A stretch of 64,000 nucleotides of DNA, taken from positions 16,016,063 through 16,080,062 of the forward strand of contig NC_039362.1 of the NCBI RefSeq assembly GCF_003573695.1, given 5' to 3'. Shown here piece after piece: positions 11,308 through 23,800 of the stretch (position 1 is its first letter; the number at the start of each line of letters is the position of its first letter). The position numbers and the translations under genes are program-made. The DNA is from Papaver somniferum. Lineage: Eukaryota > Streptophyta > Magnoliopsida > Ranunculales > Papaveraceae. The notes below the pieces were generated by a model. That model was not told the DNA's origin. It was given only the letters and a program-made list of their open reading frames with translations, and made no database searches.

Positions 11308-13483
11308 ATGATTGTCACTTTCTGTGACCAAACAAATCAACTAGTTAGAATTAGCAAAGATATTGTTGACATACCTAGTTCTGAAGTAGATATCCCTGAC
11401 CAATCTGAGACAATGGGTGAGGAACTGAACCAACACCGTAGTATGAAGGAGCACATGTACCCAAGTAGGGAAAGCCAGCCCTCATGTATTGTTTTAGCAG
11501 CTGATGATGGCTAGTTTGAACTGAAAGCAAGCACAATTCATATGTTTCCTGTGTTTAGAGGGGTTGATGCTTAAAAGCCTTGCCACCATGTAAGAGATTT
11601 TGAAGATATCTGTGGGAATCTGCGTTTCAACCAAATACCGGAAGAGTCCCTCAAACTGAGACTGTTTCCTTTCTCTTTAAAAGAAAAAAGCCATGTCTTG
11701 GCTGCATGCCCTACAACCACAGTCCATTAGAACATGGGAAGATCTTACAAAAGAATTTTTTAAAAAGTTTTTCCCCAACCATATGACTGCGACAATTCGT
11801 CAAAGTCTGAACAGTTTTGTGCAATTAGAAAGTGAGACCTTAGCTAAATATTTGGAGAGATTCAATGAATTATTTCTCCAATGTCCTCACCATGGTTTTG
11901 GAAAATGAAGACTTGTGCAAATTTTGTATGAAGGCTTACATGTAAGGACCCGAACCACAGTTGAGTCAATGTGCAATGGTGCATTTATTGACAAAAGTGA
12001 TGATGAGGCTTGGACTTTCTTAATCGAAGTCGCTGAGAAGACTCGGCAATGGGAGTCCATATGTGAGCCCAAAAGACCAGCCCTGTAGTTAATGTCCATA
12101 GAATCGAGTCCGATTTTGAAGAAAAAGCAAATGTTGCATCCTTCGCTAGGAGAGTAGAAGCGCTAGAGCTGCAAAAGAATGTGAAAACTACTTCCCCTAC
12201 TCTCTGTGACCAAATTGAGATAACACATTTTGCAGCATGTCATGGTTCAGACCACCTAGTGGATAGTTGTCCAGACCTACAAGCATTTCAGGAGTCTATA
12301 CTAGAACAGGCCAATGCTTTGTATCATAAGCAAGAGAACAATCCTTATTTCCAGACCTACAACCTAGGGTGGAGGAATCACCCTAATTTCTCATGGTCTA
12401 AAGGGACCGTACAAGGGGGTACAACGAGTAATAACCAAGGATATTCATATCCTAGAAACCCCCAAGTACAAACATACACACATTATCCTGTAGAGAAAAG
12501 GCCTAGTTTTGATGATGGTGTAAACCAAATGAATCAAAATCTTTTGCAATTAAATGACCAGAGGCTTGCGAGTTTAGAACTCAAATTAGGTCAAATCTGT
12601 GATGCACTAAATGAGAGAGAAAAGGGTAAACTCCCTAGTCAACCTTAACAAATTCAAAAAATTGCATTTCAAGCAAGCACGTCAGTTTATAATGAGTCCT
12701 TTCATAATCAAGTGAATGTTGTCACCACTCTTCGTAAGGATTTTGAGAACAATGTAGGTGTACCACAGTCAACTGAGTCTAAATCAGACTCACAATTGCA
12801 CACAACACCACAAGAAAACATCTAGTGTAGAAAAGGAATCTGAGCAAGATAGTAACTCTAAGAATTCTACTAATGTTAATGTTCCCTTACAACCTCATGT
12901 GTCAGTTGCTCCATTCCCACAAAGATTCGTGCAGCAAAAAGGGGGTACCCTATAATCAGATGTTGGAAATGTTGAAACGTGTAAACATAAACATTCCATT
13001 TCTCGAAGCAATCAGGCAGATACCCATCTATGCTAAATTTTTGAAAGACCTATGCACAAAAAAACGAAAACGTCATGTGCATAAGCGTGCTTTTCGCACT
13101 GAGCAGGTAAGTTCGATTATTCATAGAAAAACCCCACCTAAGTTTAAATACCTAGGTAGTCCAACTATCACATGCACTACAGGTGACCATACGGTCGACA
13201 GGGCTCTGCTTGACTTAGGTGCTAGTGTGAACTTAATGCCATACTCTGTGTATGTGCAGATAGGTCTTGGGGAACTGAAACCCACCCCTGTTACGCTATA
13301 ATTAGCGGACAGATCTGTGAAAATCCCTCGTGGGATTGTTGAAGATGCGTTAATCAAGGTTGATAAATTTTATTTTCCTGTGGACTTCATTATTCTAGAT
13401 ACTCAACCTGCGCAAAACCCTGACTACCACATTCCTGTCATTTTAGGACGTCCTTTTCTGGCGACGTCCAATGCAATCATAAA
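11308..13483 (+). pseudogene. gag-pro: Broken Athila gag-protease
   Basis: Gag forms the virus-like particle and the protease cleaves the polyprotein. The reading passes through open segments 11308-11514, 11693-11908, 12181-12648, 12758-12955, 12873-13301 and 13317-13480. Typical Athila Gag words are visible: KFFPNH, RQSLNSFVQLE, QCPHHGFGK, EDEAWTFL-like, and NPYF..YNLGWRNHPNFSW. The zinc knuckle near 12220-12270 keeps HX4C but lacks the first cysteine pair. The protease has LLDLGASVNLMP in place of the usual DTGA and [12 protein letters not shown] near its end. TGA at 11906 and TAA near 13299 are clear stops, with frame changes elsewhere. The coding sequence is cut at the junction with the 3' LTR. 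Confidence 0.85.
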
Positions 13484-14923
13484 TTGCATATTTCTACACC
13501 TTTTTACTGGCAATTAACTCATCTTTTGCGCTTTAAAATCATATCTTATCCCAAATTCTGTACTTTCATTGTTTTCAAGAATAAATACTTGTACTAATTA
13601 ATTTTGTGTTTTTAGGTACTAAATAAAGCTTGGATGAATTGAGAAGCTGAAAGAGCATAGGAATGATGGCTAGCGACTACAAAAGAGAGACAATGCAAAG
13701 CTATCGCAAGAAGGCCGTGAAGCGCGAAGGAAAAACACGTAAAGAGCTTCCGCAATCCGTTTGCACTCGCTCCGCAAGCCGTTTGCAAAGCCTAAACCGA
13801 TTCATGGGCTTGGTAGAGAACCCAGAACCCAAACCCAAGATCCAAACCCGTTCCCAACCTAAGCCATCAGATTTTGTTCAGTTGCTCAGATCCAACGGCT
13901 CATCTTCCCGGTACATCAATATTTGATACAACTGATTGACACCCTAGATCCCTTTATTCTCCACCTTATCGACCAGAAACACATCCTCCTTCCATTTCAT
14001 CTTCTTCTCCATCTCTCAGAACCAGCACCTTCAATAACTCCTCTGTACGCCGAGCACAGCTTCACCATCATTAACGCCACCATTAACTCCTAATTCTTCA
14101 TCTCTCTTTATCTTATCTCTATTCTTATCAAGAAAAGTAACCCTATAAGATAAGATTGTGTATAAATAGAGGCTTGATTCTCTGTAACAAGGCATCCGAA
14201 TTTAGTTGGATCAATTTCTTAGTTTAAAACCATTATTTAATCATCTTCATCATGTTCTAATTCTCTTTGCTAGGGTTTAGATGAAGCCCTGGCCTATTCC
14301 TCTGTTATTCATGTTGTTTGTGCTATTCTTATATGCTTAAACTGTTCTAGGATATATTTAATCTTAGTGCTCAATACTTTGCTCTCACAGTGTATGTCAG
14401 GCATCCATTGTAGTTAGAATAAAAACTATGTTGATTGTGCTGCAACTCATGATTTAGAGACTATTGTTAATCCCTTGACTAGTTCTGCTTAATTAGACAG
14501 TTAGAGCTCCAGATTGATACTTTAGTTTTTATTGAATCATCCATTGGTGAAACACCTTAGGTAAGTGGTATCCTTGACACTTCTCCCTTATCTGTCACAA
14601 GGACAAGAATAATATCGTCAGTTGAATGCTTAGTATAGGTTTGTGGTGGAATAGATAACTATAGTACCCTCATCTTAAGTGCTTATATCTCTTGCCATTG
14701 CATCTTTACTTTCACATTGTTCACCGCATTTAATCTCTGACATCATATAGTCGTATCGACAACAAAACCCCTTTGGTTACTTTTTATTCAAAGTCAGCTA
14801 TAGTAAGACCATAAGATTCAACCTTACACCCTCCAAGTCCCTGAGGATCGACATGTATTTTCACCTTACACAATTGGCACTGTGCACTTGCAGTCATTGT
14901 AGGCATCCTTCTTAGTCCTACCA
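13484..14923 (+). repeat. 3' LTR of Athila element D, 5'-truncated
   Basis: The LTR match begins at TTGCATATTTC, about 20-25 bases inside the 5' LTR, and ends TCCTACCA before TSD GCGTT. It carries a canonical TATAAATAG at 14161-14169. Confidence 0.88.
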
Positions 14924-15156
14924 GCGTTACCCAGTTGGCCTCCTGAAAACAAATCTAAACCATACAACCAGGCTAGAGAATCATTCAGGATTTTCATCAA
15001 ATCGTGAAGTTACTTTTTATTCAAAGTCAGTTATAGTAAGACCATAAGCTTCAACCTTACACCCTCCAAGTCCCTAAGGATCGACCTGTATTTGCACCTT
15101 ACACAATTGGCACTGTGCACTTGTAGTCATTGTAGGTATCCTTCTTAGTCCTACCA
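14924..15156 (+). repeat. Duplicated Athila LTR end and flank with foreign filler
   Basis: After the LTR end and TSD, 50 bases of the host LTR (14929-14979) are followed by a 29-base filler (14980-15008) identical to 19884-19912 in gag of element C. Then about 150 bases of the Athila LTR end repeat (15008-15156), and TSD GCGTT (15157-15161) and the flank recur. This looks like patchwork repair of a break. Confidence 0.85.
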
Positions 15157-16412
15157 GCGTTACCCTGTTGGCCTCCTGAAAACAAATCTAAACCATACAA
15201 CCAGGCTAGCGAAGTTGGATGGACGAGATGATTTGCGGAAGTTTCATATTGTCGATGATGTAATTTAGGGTTTCAGAGCCGTGCGGCCAACCCGCTTTTG
15301 GGCGAACGATTCAAGGCACTGATCGTTAGTTTGAGCAAGCCGATTGGCCATATGCAAAGGTGGGTTTCCAGTGAGCACGCTAATACCTTCGGGTCCGCCT
15401 GAAATTGAATCTAAGACACTCGATTTGGCCGGCGAAGATGAATGGTTGTGATCGTTTTGCAACAGTAGCGCGCTGCCTCAACACAACTTAGGGTTTCCAA
15501 AACAACGCGTTCACCCTACTTTGGGAAAGTGATTCAATGCACTCTTGGCTTTCTATGAGAAAGTCGATCGACCAAGGACGGCTTTGGGTCGCCGATGAAC
15601 ACGCCAATACCCTTTTGTTCATTCTAAAGAAGATCTAAGCCGTCCAACTAGGCTAGATAAGTTGGGCGGTTGTGATGTTTTGAGACCGTTTTTGCCGGTC
15701 TTAGCTCGTTTGAGATCATTTTCAACAGTGCTATCACCCATGTTATGGCAAACGTTGAAAGGCGTTAGGGGTGACCTGAAGGGAATCCGATCATTTGGGA
15801 TGCTAGTGGGCCCGTCGGTGGTCGTCATGGTGATTGCCTAGTTCCGCTGGGAGTAGGTTAGGCTTGTCAAATTGTCTGGACAAATCGTGTGGTCGTGATT
15901 GCTCTTTAAGACTGACATGGACTGTCTAGGCTTTCCTTATGGAATTTAAGTGTGTCGATCGTGCTTACTTTTAATTAAAAAGCGCGTTGACACGAAAAAT
16001 CTCTTTATCAGAGAGTGGCATAGCCTGTGTGAGTACTTTCATGTAGATCTCAATACTGACACTTCGGGAGATTCGTGCTACTCTGTTGCGACTGGACATT
16101 AATCGTCATGTCATGCCAACATTGAGAGTTCAGCTGGGGAACATAACATAGGAAAATACTAGGCGAGCTCCGGCATTAGTGAGTAATACAGCTAGGAGCT
16201 TAAACATTCATTAGGCTCTATACTAGTGAACAATTCATTTAGGAGCGTGAGTTTCAGTATAATATGAAGAGTGACATAGGCACTCATCAGATTCTGATAT
16301 ATTCTCCAAATTCCCTGCGGAATATAGATATATCAAGGTCTACTACTTCTGATGTCGGGTCAGGTAGACAAACTTTACAGTTTTTGCCCTATGATAAAAA
16401 TCACCATCAACA
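15157..16412 (-). repeat. Left (3') LTR of element C, second part
   Basis: It resumes the LTR interrupted at 8062 and ends CACCATCAACA at 16412 beside the PPT. It matches 25100-26360 in the right LTR. Confidence 0.88.
15162..15845 (-). repeat. Three imperfect copies of a 210-230 bp module in the LTR of element C
   Basis: Each module carries an AATCTAAG-like block, a small stem-loop around AGGCTAG and a CGATGAACACGC or GTGAGCACGC block. Copies begin near 15165, 15400 and 15620. The same array recurs at 25105-25810 in the partner LTR. One stem-loop pairs CCAAC with GTTGG around a 12-base loop. Confidence 0.6.
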
Positions 16413-16426
16413 TTAAGTCCCCTGCT
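16413..16426 (-). other. Polypurine tract of element C
   Basis: Minus-strand AGCAGGGGACTTAA directly abuts the 3' LTR start TGTTGATGG. The same tract precedes the 3' LTR of element B at 37662-37675. Confidence 0.85.
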
Positions 16427-16593
16427 TAGCACATAGCAGTGACATTGTTGCGGGGTAAGCACTAGATGGTGACAGACGAAAAATACAATTGAAAAGACGA
16501 AGCAGGTAGATATTACCAGGAAAATCCAAATCGACCTTCAGCAGTGGGATCGCGCGGCCAGTGGCTTTCATAGTAGCGTGTTGCTAGCTTAGC

Positions 16594-16940
16594 TATGGGC
16601 AATGAGTGCGGTGTGCCCATCCATGTATTCTCGTTCATGGAGCAAGAAGGAATCCTTCTTCTGTTCAAACTCTGGAAACTCTATTCGTATGGAAAGGGGT
16701 TTCGACCACAAGCGTGCCAATCGTCAGCGGAAAGGTAAGTTCATCTCGTCTTCGTATTTTAGCTGTGAGTGTAATATCCAAGAGTAATTGATCAATTTTG
16801 GACATTTAGCTCGGTGTGAATGACTTTCTTTGTTAGCGGTGGTAGAGCCAGCATCAACGGCAACAAAGCAATCTCCAATAGTTATAATCAGCAGCAAGGC
16901 GAGCCAGAAGAACTCAAGGTAGGCGTTGTTTTCTCTTTTT
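16594..16940 (+). pseudogene. Possible remnant of an antisense gene in element C
   Basis: A short basic open frame from ATG 16602 reaches a consensus donor at 16734 (AAAG|GTAAGT). An acceptor TTTGTTAG near 16835 leads to an exon that stays in frame (VVEPASTATKQSPIVII) to another donor CAAG|GTAGG near 16918. Orientation and place, against the element and just inside its 3' LTR, match the antisense genes of elements B and G. No domain is recognisable and the downstream part is lost. Confidence 0.35.
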
Positions 16941-18384
16941 CTCATGTAGCCACCCAACAGTACCATCGATATTCTTCAGAATGTGTAATAAGGTTCTAAC
17001 TCCATAAGAATTAGTATCTAACCTCTCAATTAGATTTCAAATTTACCAAACTCCATTGCACTCCTGGGGTGGATGGATGAAATATATGTTCCACAATGAT
17101 TATGTCAGGGCTAATCTCGGAGATTGTAGCTGCGTCGTTGATCCGTCCTTGACTTTAAGTTATTTGTTACCTGGACTTCCGAGCCGCAATTAGAATTTTC
17201 TTTAAACTCCTGAGCATTGACCAGAATGAAATTGTTTTTATTCTGGCTCCTTAGCTTACAGGCTTATTCTTTCCCTTCTGATTGCGATGATAATATGTTG
17301 TGGATGCTTGTATGGTCAAAATCTTCCGGAGCCATTGGGTGAAGTAGACGCGCTGAGAGGCGTTCCGTCACCAACGTATTGCTATCAAGTCTTCAAGGCC
17401 TTCGTTCCAAGCGACATCCTCTGAACCATCTTATGAATCTTGGACTGTTGTATGTAATGGGATATGATGAGCAGTCCCCAGTTACACTTCTGTCTGGTCA
17501 CTAGAATAGATCCGATGGCGTGGACGTATATGTGAATATATCTCTGCGGCGTACTTTTGGAGGGCGAGAAATCTTCATCAAAATTCGCGGCGCTCTAGTT
17601 CTCTACCTTCTATGAACTGGAGAGATTATTGACGGTGATGTGATTTTTGCAAATCTTCAATCCCCCAAGTATAATTCACATATCTTCGTATGCAGTTGTA
17701 CTTCATGCAACAGTTAATGCGAATTTTCTTGTTTGTTGAAGAATCTCAGAACATATACAGGAACTGTAGTTCTGTTGTACTGTTGCTCATCAGGAGAGTC
17801 CCTTAATAGCAATCCTGCAGCTGAGGGGCGTCGTATCTGGCTTTTCTCAGGGGTGATATGTCCATAAGTATTTATGAGTCTTCTTTTGGGATCTTTGATG
17901 CACGTGTATGGCTTCATGTTGAGAAATTCATGCGGCTGGTAAAGCTTTGACAGTGATGATGTTGATATCAGAAATAACTTGGTTGAGGGACATGAAGGCA
18001 TCTCGTGCTTGCAGTCCCCATGTGTAATTATCCTGAGCTTATTTTCTCCTGAAAGACGTACTTCCATTGCATTTGCTGGTAAGGTGGTTAACGAATTGAC
18101 GAAAGTGGCAATCTTTTGGATCCGTCATTTGTTAATCAATTGGAGGAGTCCCACTTGATAAACTCGTACTGTATCCAAACTTCTGGTAGCCCATGCACCC
18201 CTTCCATAGGAAATTGGAAATAAACGCCGAATCTGACTTTGTCAGCGATGTGATTGTTGATGCGCATCTTCGTGCAGGCCTTGAATAGGCGGTGTTGAGT
18301 TCTGAGTAGGTGATGTGGCAGACCTGATGCGTTTGGTCTGTGTGGCTAGCTGAGGCGTTGAAGCGTCATAGGCTTATGAATTGG
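16941..18384 (-). other. Degenerate internal region of element C, no gene recognised
   Basis: I see no retroviral domain. Minus-strand GGGGACT words like the PPT occur at 17473 and 18013. A 117-residue open frame (18067-17714, -) resembles nothing I know. Confidence 0.5.
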
Positions 18385-18690
18385 ACGTTGAAGCGGCTTC
18401 TGGATCGGAATGTTGAAGCGGCTTTTGGATCGAAATGTTGAAGCGGCTCCTGGAGAGAGCGGATCCTAAAGAGATAGTTGAATCGGCTTCTGGAACGACG
18501 TTGAAGCGGCTTCTGGAGTGAGCGTTGAAGCGGCTCCTGGAGAGGGGCTTGAAGCGACTTCTGGAAAGGGCGTTGAAGCGGCTTCTGGAGAGAGCGTTGA
18601 AGCGACTCTTGGAGAGGACGTTGAAGCGGATTCTGGAGAGCATTGAAGCGGATCATGGAGCGAGCGTTGAAGCGGCTCCTGGAGAGAACA
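18385..18690 (-). repeat. 24-bp minisatellite, about 12 copies
   Basis: Unit on +: GTTGAAGCGGCTTCTGGAGA plus 4 bases, 23-25 bp long with one longer copy near 18433-18476. Because the unit is a multiple of 3, several frames stay open and read as 8-residue repeats (LQRPLQES-like on -, LKRLLERA on +). It lies just downstream of the protease remnant. Confidence 0.9.
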
Positions 18691-18710
18691 TTGCAAATCG
18701 TGTCTTCTCC

Positions 18711-19058
18711 TCATGGGAGAGAATACGCTTCTTCTGTTTGATTTTCCCTCGCAACTCTCGTATTCTTGATGGTTACGATGTTGAAATCGGAGGCCGCATC
18801 AATCAGTGTGCTGTCAAACTCAACATCCTTCAAGTGAGCAGTGGCTAGGAGTCCCCAGTTGCATATATCAATCGTGTTTTCACAGAGAGGTTGGGGTTTG
18901 GGAGCGGCTTCTATGGATGGAAGCAGCCGCTTTCCTAATACAACACGGTTGAGGTCTGCAAATATGAATTGACATTGTGTTTTGGAGAAATACATAATCT
19001 CACATAAATGCTCCATCATAGACTGTACGGTTTTGTGTACGGAGTCCCCGGAAATCAT
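18711..19058 (-). pseudogene. pro: Decayed retropepsin region of element C
   Basis: The frame aligns by eye with ORF1 of element B. LCEIMYFSKTQ matches its LCELLHFSRDQ, and LIDAASDFNIVTIKNTRVAR matches its LVDTGASTNIVTMKTLRMTR. The catalytic D-T-G is D-A-A here, so the enzyme would be inactive. The flap and C-terminal half are missing and the minisatellite takes their place. Confidence 0.7.
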
Positions 19059-20058
19059 CCAGCTCCTGACTGGAAGAGGTCTCCGCGAACTCCTTCAGTG
19101 CCTAATTGAAGTTCCCCTGCATCTACCTTTTCTTTGAAAATGTTCTTCAATATGTTGGATTCATTAGTTGGATGATTGACGAACCTGTGGTAACAACAAT
19201 ATTTGGGATTTGTCATTTCTTCCTCAGTTGGTGGGCGCCTGATATGAGGTAGTTTGATGGCATTATCTTGAATCCATATTTCCAGGAGTTCAATCACTTT
19301 ATTGATTGGGAACGGGAAGTTTGGAGCAGCATCTCCAGTTTCTTGTTGTTGTGCAGAAGTCTCAGCCGCGGCCTTCCGGGGTGGAGCCGTCTGATGCGCT
19401 GGTGCTGCACATTTGAGTTGTTGTTCCGCTGCTAGAGATTTTCTCTTTACTCTTTCATTAGCGATTGACTGGAGGTTGTATCTTTTATTGGAAGCACGCC
19501 TGTTTTCCTGAACATTTTTACGAGCTTCTTCATTCTGGGGCGGTTCGGATCGACTGAGTAAAGCAGCAGCGAATCTCTTAGAAGCTTCTGATGCAATATG
19601 GGAATTGATATTTTCCAGGAAAGACGCACATAGTGAAATCACCTCTTCACTGCGAGGACTCTGATGAGGAAACATCTCTTGATCTTCACGAGTAGGCAAG
19701 TTAGGTTGGTGGCTACCTTTCCATTCAACGTGACCATATCATCACTATTGACCCAAAATGAATTGTTGATAGCGTTTCCTCCATAATGAATACATGTGGG
19801 TTCCTTTGATAGTTCATGAGGACTTTCAAAAGCGTAAATACTTTGTCTTGCGTCTTGACAATAGTAGCTTGATTCCTGACAATATCATTCAGGATTTTCA
19901 TCAAATCGTGAATAGTTATTAAATATTGAGACTCCACAGCTTCGATAAGGGTTTTGAATGAAAGAACAGATTCATTAATAACATGTGAAGTATTGTCATT
20001 GCTAGGAGAAGTAAAATTGGGATTGAGGGTTTCTGAACCATTCCTAAGATCAACTATC
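19055..20058 (-). pseudogene. gag: Decayed Tat gag of element C
   Basis: It starts where elements B and F have their ATG, but the codon here is ATA (near 20056). The first segment (to 19725) contains QYLITIHDLMKILNDIV, like the N-terminal helix of other Tat Gags. After a frameshift, 19699-19055 reads a basic stretch and then NPKYCCYHRFVNHPTNE, the Cys/His region near the end of Tat Gag. The capsid (Retrotrans_gag) domain is not recognisable between them. Confidence 0.7.
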
Positions 20059-20119
20059 TTGAGAAATTTAGGAAATTGAAAATGGTATTGGGAAAATCAT
20101 TTTTGCAACCGAGAGATTA

Positions 20120-20141
20120 ATCTCCCACTGTGGTCGCCAAT
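20120..20141 (-). other. Primer binding site, tRNA-Arg type
   Basis: Minus-strand TGGCGACCACAGTGGGA, next to the right LTR. From memory of tRNA sequence it complements the 3' end of a plant tRNA-Arg (CCCACYGTGGTCGCCA). The same site, with at most one change, serves elements B, E and F. Confidence 0.75.
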
Positions 20142-20894
20142 TGTTTTGGGGTAAAAATTGATTCTGCTATTTTTGGTAAATTTGGGTGTGTTGATGAGAA
20201 ACGAATTCAAACCCTAAACAAATGTACCGCACATGAGTACTTTTAGATTCGAGAGATCAATATGTAAGACTCTGGCCTAAACCAAGAAATGGTCATTCTA
20301 GATTTAATTCGGTCACAAAGTAAAGGAGAAGGGCTGATCTTAGAGAGGGAAGCGAAGAAGGTGTTTGAGATCAGAATGTTTAATTATGAAGGTATGGTTG
20401 TTTATGACTTGTATCAAAATATGGTTTCTGGCTACCTGTGTTGATAACACTTCTGTTGTCGAAATAGGTTGAAATCCTATTTATACAAGTCATGTTCGAG
20501 GATGCCCTGATCTCATAGGAAGTGGAGGCAATTAAGCAGTGGAGAAGTGGGGTTGTGTAAAAAGTGATGATCACCACGTTTCCATTACAAGGGAGAACTA
20601 GTCACACTTTCACCCACTACTCTCATTACCGTTAACCGGCCATCCTTTCCTGACACTTTCTCGTAATGGGGGCGTTGGACGCCGCACGCTGTAAACCGCC
20701 AGACCAATACCCCAGTGAGCATCCTCCATTTTGTGACATGTTTGATGTCTCGAGTGAACGGGTCAAGTCGTGAGACTCACCGCTAAAAGCAGCACATAGC
20801 GCTTTTTAGGTCAAATAATAAATTATTTGTGAAATCAATATTTATAAAACGTCGCTTATAATCGATGTATATAAAGCATCGCTTTTAAACAAGC
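20142..20894 (-). repeat. Right (5') LTR of element C, first part
   Basis: It begins TGTTTTGGGG on + and contains a minus-strand TATAAATAGG at about 20484-20493. A Copia solo LTR interrupts it at CAAGC/CAAGA. Confidence 0.88.
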
Positions 20895-23800
20895 TTTTAG
20901 AGCATAGCTCGGTCAACCTCACATGCGTTGCTATATCAAGCATGTTGTCAATGTTAGTGATCAAATCTATAAAGTCTTGATTTCTAGCCTATTAGCTAAG
21001 TCTCGGACTAGGATAGGAAAAGTGTAGTTGAGCTCAAGGACTTCATGGTGATTCAACGACAACGACGAATATCTACACCAAGGAACCGTGGAACTTCATC
21101 AACAAAAAGGTATGCGAAGACTTGAACTTATATATCACTCGAAAATCTATATATTCTTCTCCTACTTCTTATGAGACAAAAGTCGTATGCTATATAGACT
21201 AGATCATATACACTTGATATTTCGAGCTGAGTATTCATTACTTATCTTTTACTCGAAATCATGTGTTGGTAAAGTGTTTCGCTTTGATCAGTTTTATCTT
21301 CACCTAGTGACGAAAGTCATGAAAGTTTCAATCACTTTGGAAATTGCTCTGACGAGAAAGGTTTGTTGTTCTTCACGACTGAATATCGCCTTCTGAGAAT
21401 GTTTCAATGATTGGAATGAGAGTTTAGATTACATAACCATGTATTCCTTGAACCGAAGTTTTCGAACTTTGTTGATCAAGAGAAATCGGTAGGATTGTGG
21501 AATTGGCTTGCCAAGTCCGCGAACTGACGGAAGTTCTCGACCGAGAATTTCTGCTGGGATTTCCAAAACTCGTTTGTGTGCCCAGTCCGTGAACTGGCGG
21601 AAATTCTCGACCCGAGAATTTCTGCTGAGTTTGGAAAACTCAACCGATTAACTTAAGTCCGCGAACTTGTTTGTGAGCTTAAGAGGTTATGATCTAAATA
21701 TGTGCTCTGAACATGAAATATTAATTATTAAGGAATGTTTTATCCAAACCGTGGCTAATGTTCATGAGCCGATTCTAATCGAATTGAATCATCTTTGTTT
21801 CAATTTTGTCTTGTGTAGTGGTGGCTCTCTAAAAGAGTCACAAAAATGATACATGCAAGTGCACAGGGTCTGTTGTAGTGAGTGTGCAAGGCAGGGTCGA
21901 ACCACAGAGACTTGGGTGTGAATTGAAGTGATGAAACAGGTGACAGTGAACAAGAAAATTCAGTGGCAGTGAATAAGAAACATTGAAAAAAAGATAAACA
22001 AACCAAGGCTGTTATCCAAGGGCAGTGATAAAGAAACAAAGTCAGGTCTTCCAACTATGTTCTTGTCCCTTGTTAGTTATCAGTCAACTTCTAGGCTTTC
22101 TGAATAACTAGATGACAGTTGCGGTTCAAATCCGGCTGTTCATCTAAGGGTTGGTCTAGAAAGGAGGCTAAAGGCACTAAGATAATTCTAAACCTTGTAG
22201 TAATTGGGGCTCTCACACTGCAACTACTCGCAGAGAAGCTTGATTAGTGTTTTAACAACCTAAAAGGATGTTCAATCCTAGACAATTCAAGCACAACAAG
22301 ATCAAAGCATGGATAGGATAAAAACAATTGAAATGTACAACATCATTTAAAATAAAAACTAACCCTTGAGGCACTGGCTATTCCAGTCCTCTTGGGTGAA
22401 GCACTGGCTAGTCCAGGCATGCCCACAACAGCACAAAACACCTTCTATTTATACCCAATTTACATAATTAGGGTTCATACACCCAATTCCCAAAAATCCC
22501 CAAATACAGTTGAAATTAGGGTTTGTAGAAACTTACCCATACTTCTCTAATTTCACTCCTACGCTTCTACCCACTCTGTGTCTACCTCTCCTGGTCCTTT
22601 TCCTGCTCTAGCTCGACCTAATTCACTATTTTCACATGCTTAGGGTTTCAGAGAAACGTGTAAAATTAGTGAAGTATATGGCTCAAGAGAAGGGGCAAGA
22701 TAGTTGGTGATGGGATTTGGAAGAGGGGTGTGGTGGTGGTTGGATTTCTCGTGGTTGTACGGCAGAGTTGGTGGTGGTGATGGAGAAGGTGGTGGTTGTT
22801 TCTCTGCAGAGGGATGGGGGAGGTGAAGTCGATGGAGAAGAAGGTTGGGGTGTGTTTGGTTGATGGGTATAGGTATTAGGTACTATGGTGTGAGGCGGAG
22901 ATAGCAAAGTTTGATGATCTGCGACGCTGAGCCGTGGGATGTATAAATGATAGATCGATCTAACGGCTATACGTGAAGAGCTTGTAGCGACCGTTGTATT
23001 GTATAATACAACGAAATTAACGGCGCAAGATGGAGTTAGGTGCTGTAATGTGAAGCAGGATCTTCAGATTTTGATGCACGACGATGAGGCGACCGTAGGA
23101 TGCTGAGATGATCCAATCTGACGGCTGAAGATGAAGGCGGGTATGGATATTGGAAATGGGTTTGGGTGAGGGGTTTGGGCCTTGGGTATGCCAAGCCCAT
23201 ATCTTCTTTAAGAACAATTCTTCCTCTTCAAGCCCAATTCTAGCCTTTTGATCTTGCGCACAACATTCTTCGCGGCTTCCTTGTGTGATTCCTCTTAGCT
23301 TCCACCACTTTTCTTCTCTTTTTGCTCCGTAATTCATCCAAACTTTATTTGGTACCTAAAAATGCAAAATTAATTAATAAAAATATTTATTCTTGAAAAC
23401 AATGAAAATACAGAATATGGGTTAAAATGGAGAATTAGTGCACAAAAGATGAGTTAAATGCCAAGAAAAATATATAGAAATATGCACTTTTTAGCACTCA
23501 TCATGTAGTTATATAAGATCTCATAGCAATTGAACAACTCTTAACTAGTTCATTTGAGTCAATTGGACTAGTTATGGTGAAGAAGAACATGATTAATATG
23601 AGATGCTCATATGGTTGACATTTTGGGTTATCATGTTGAACCAACATACGTGTACTCGTTTGGGCATGGCTTTCTCAAACCCAGTAAACGTGTACCCAAG
23701 TGTGTGTGACAAGCTATGTCTTTCGATCTAACGGTTGAGAGATATTGGCTTGAATCTAAATCAGGTTTTCATTTAACGGTGAATAGAGTTTGCTTTGTAC

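Larger units (their letters stand above)
8063..14923 (+). mobile_element. Athila-lineage Ty3/gypsy retrotransposon, pol-deleted (element D)
   Basis: LTRs beginning TGATGAGTGC and ending TCCTACCA are flanked by TSD GCGTT (8058-8062 and 14924-14928). The primer site is the tRNA-Asp type characteristic of Athila. Broken gag and protease follow. The protease runs directly into the 3' LTR at about 13484, so RT, RNase H, integrase, the 3' untranslated region and the first 20-25 bases of the 3' LTR are missing. Confidence 0.92.

Noticed and set aside
17714..18067. 117-residue minus-strand frame in element C.
   Set aside because: No recognisable motif; it lies in a decayed region, so I did not call it a gene.
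18366..18848. Overlapping repeat-rich frames on both strands (for example LKRLLERA repeats).
   Set aside because: They are a by-product of a 24-bp tandem repeat whose length is a multiple of three.
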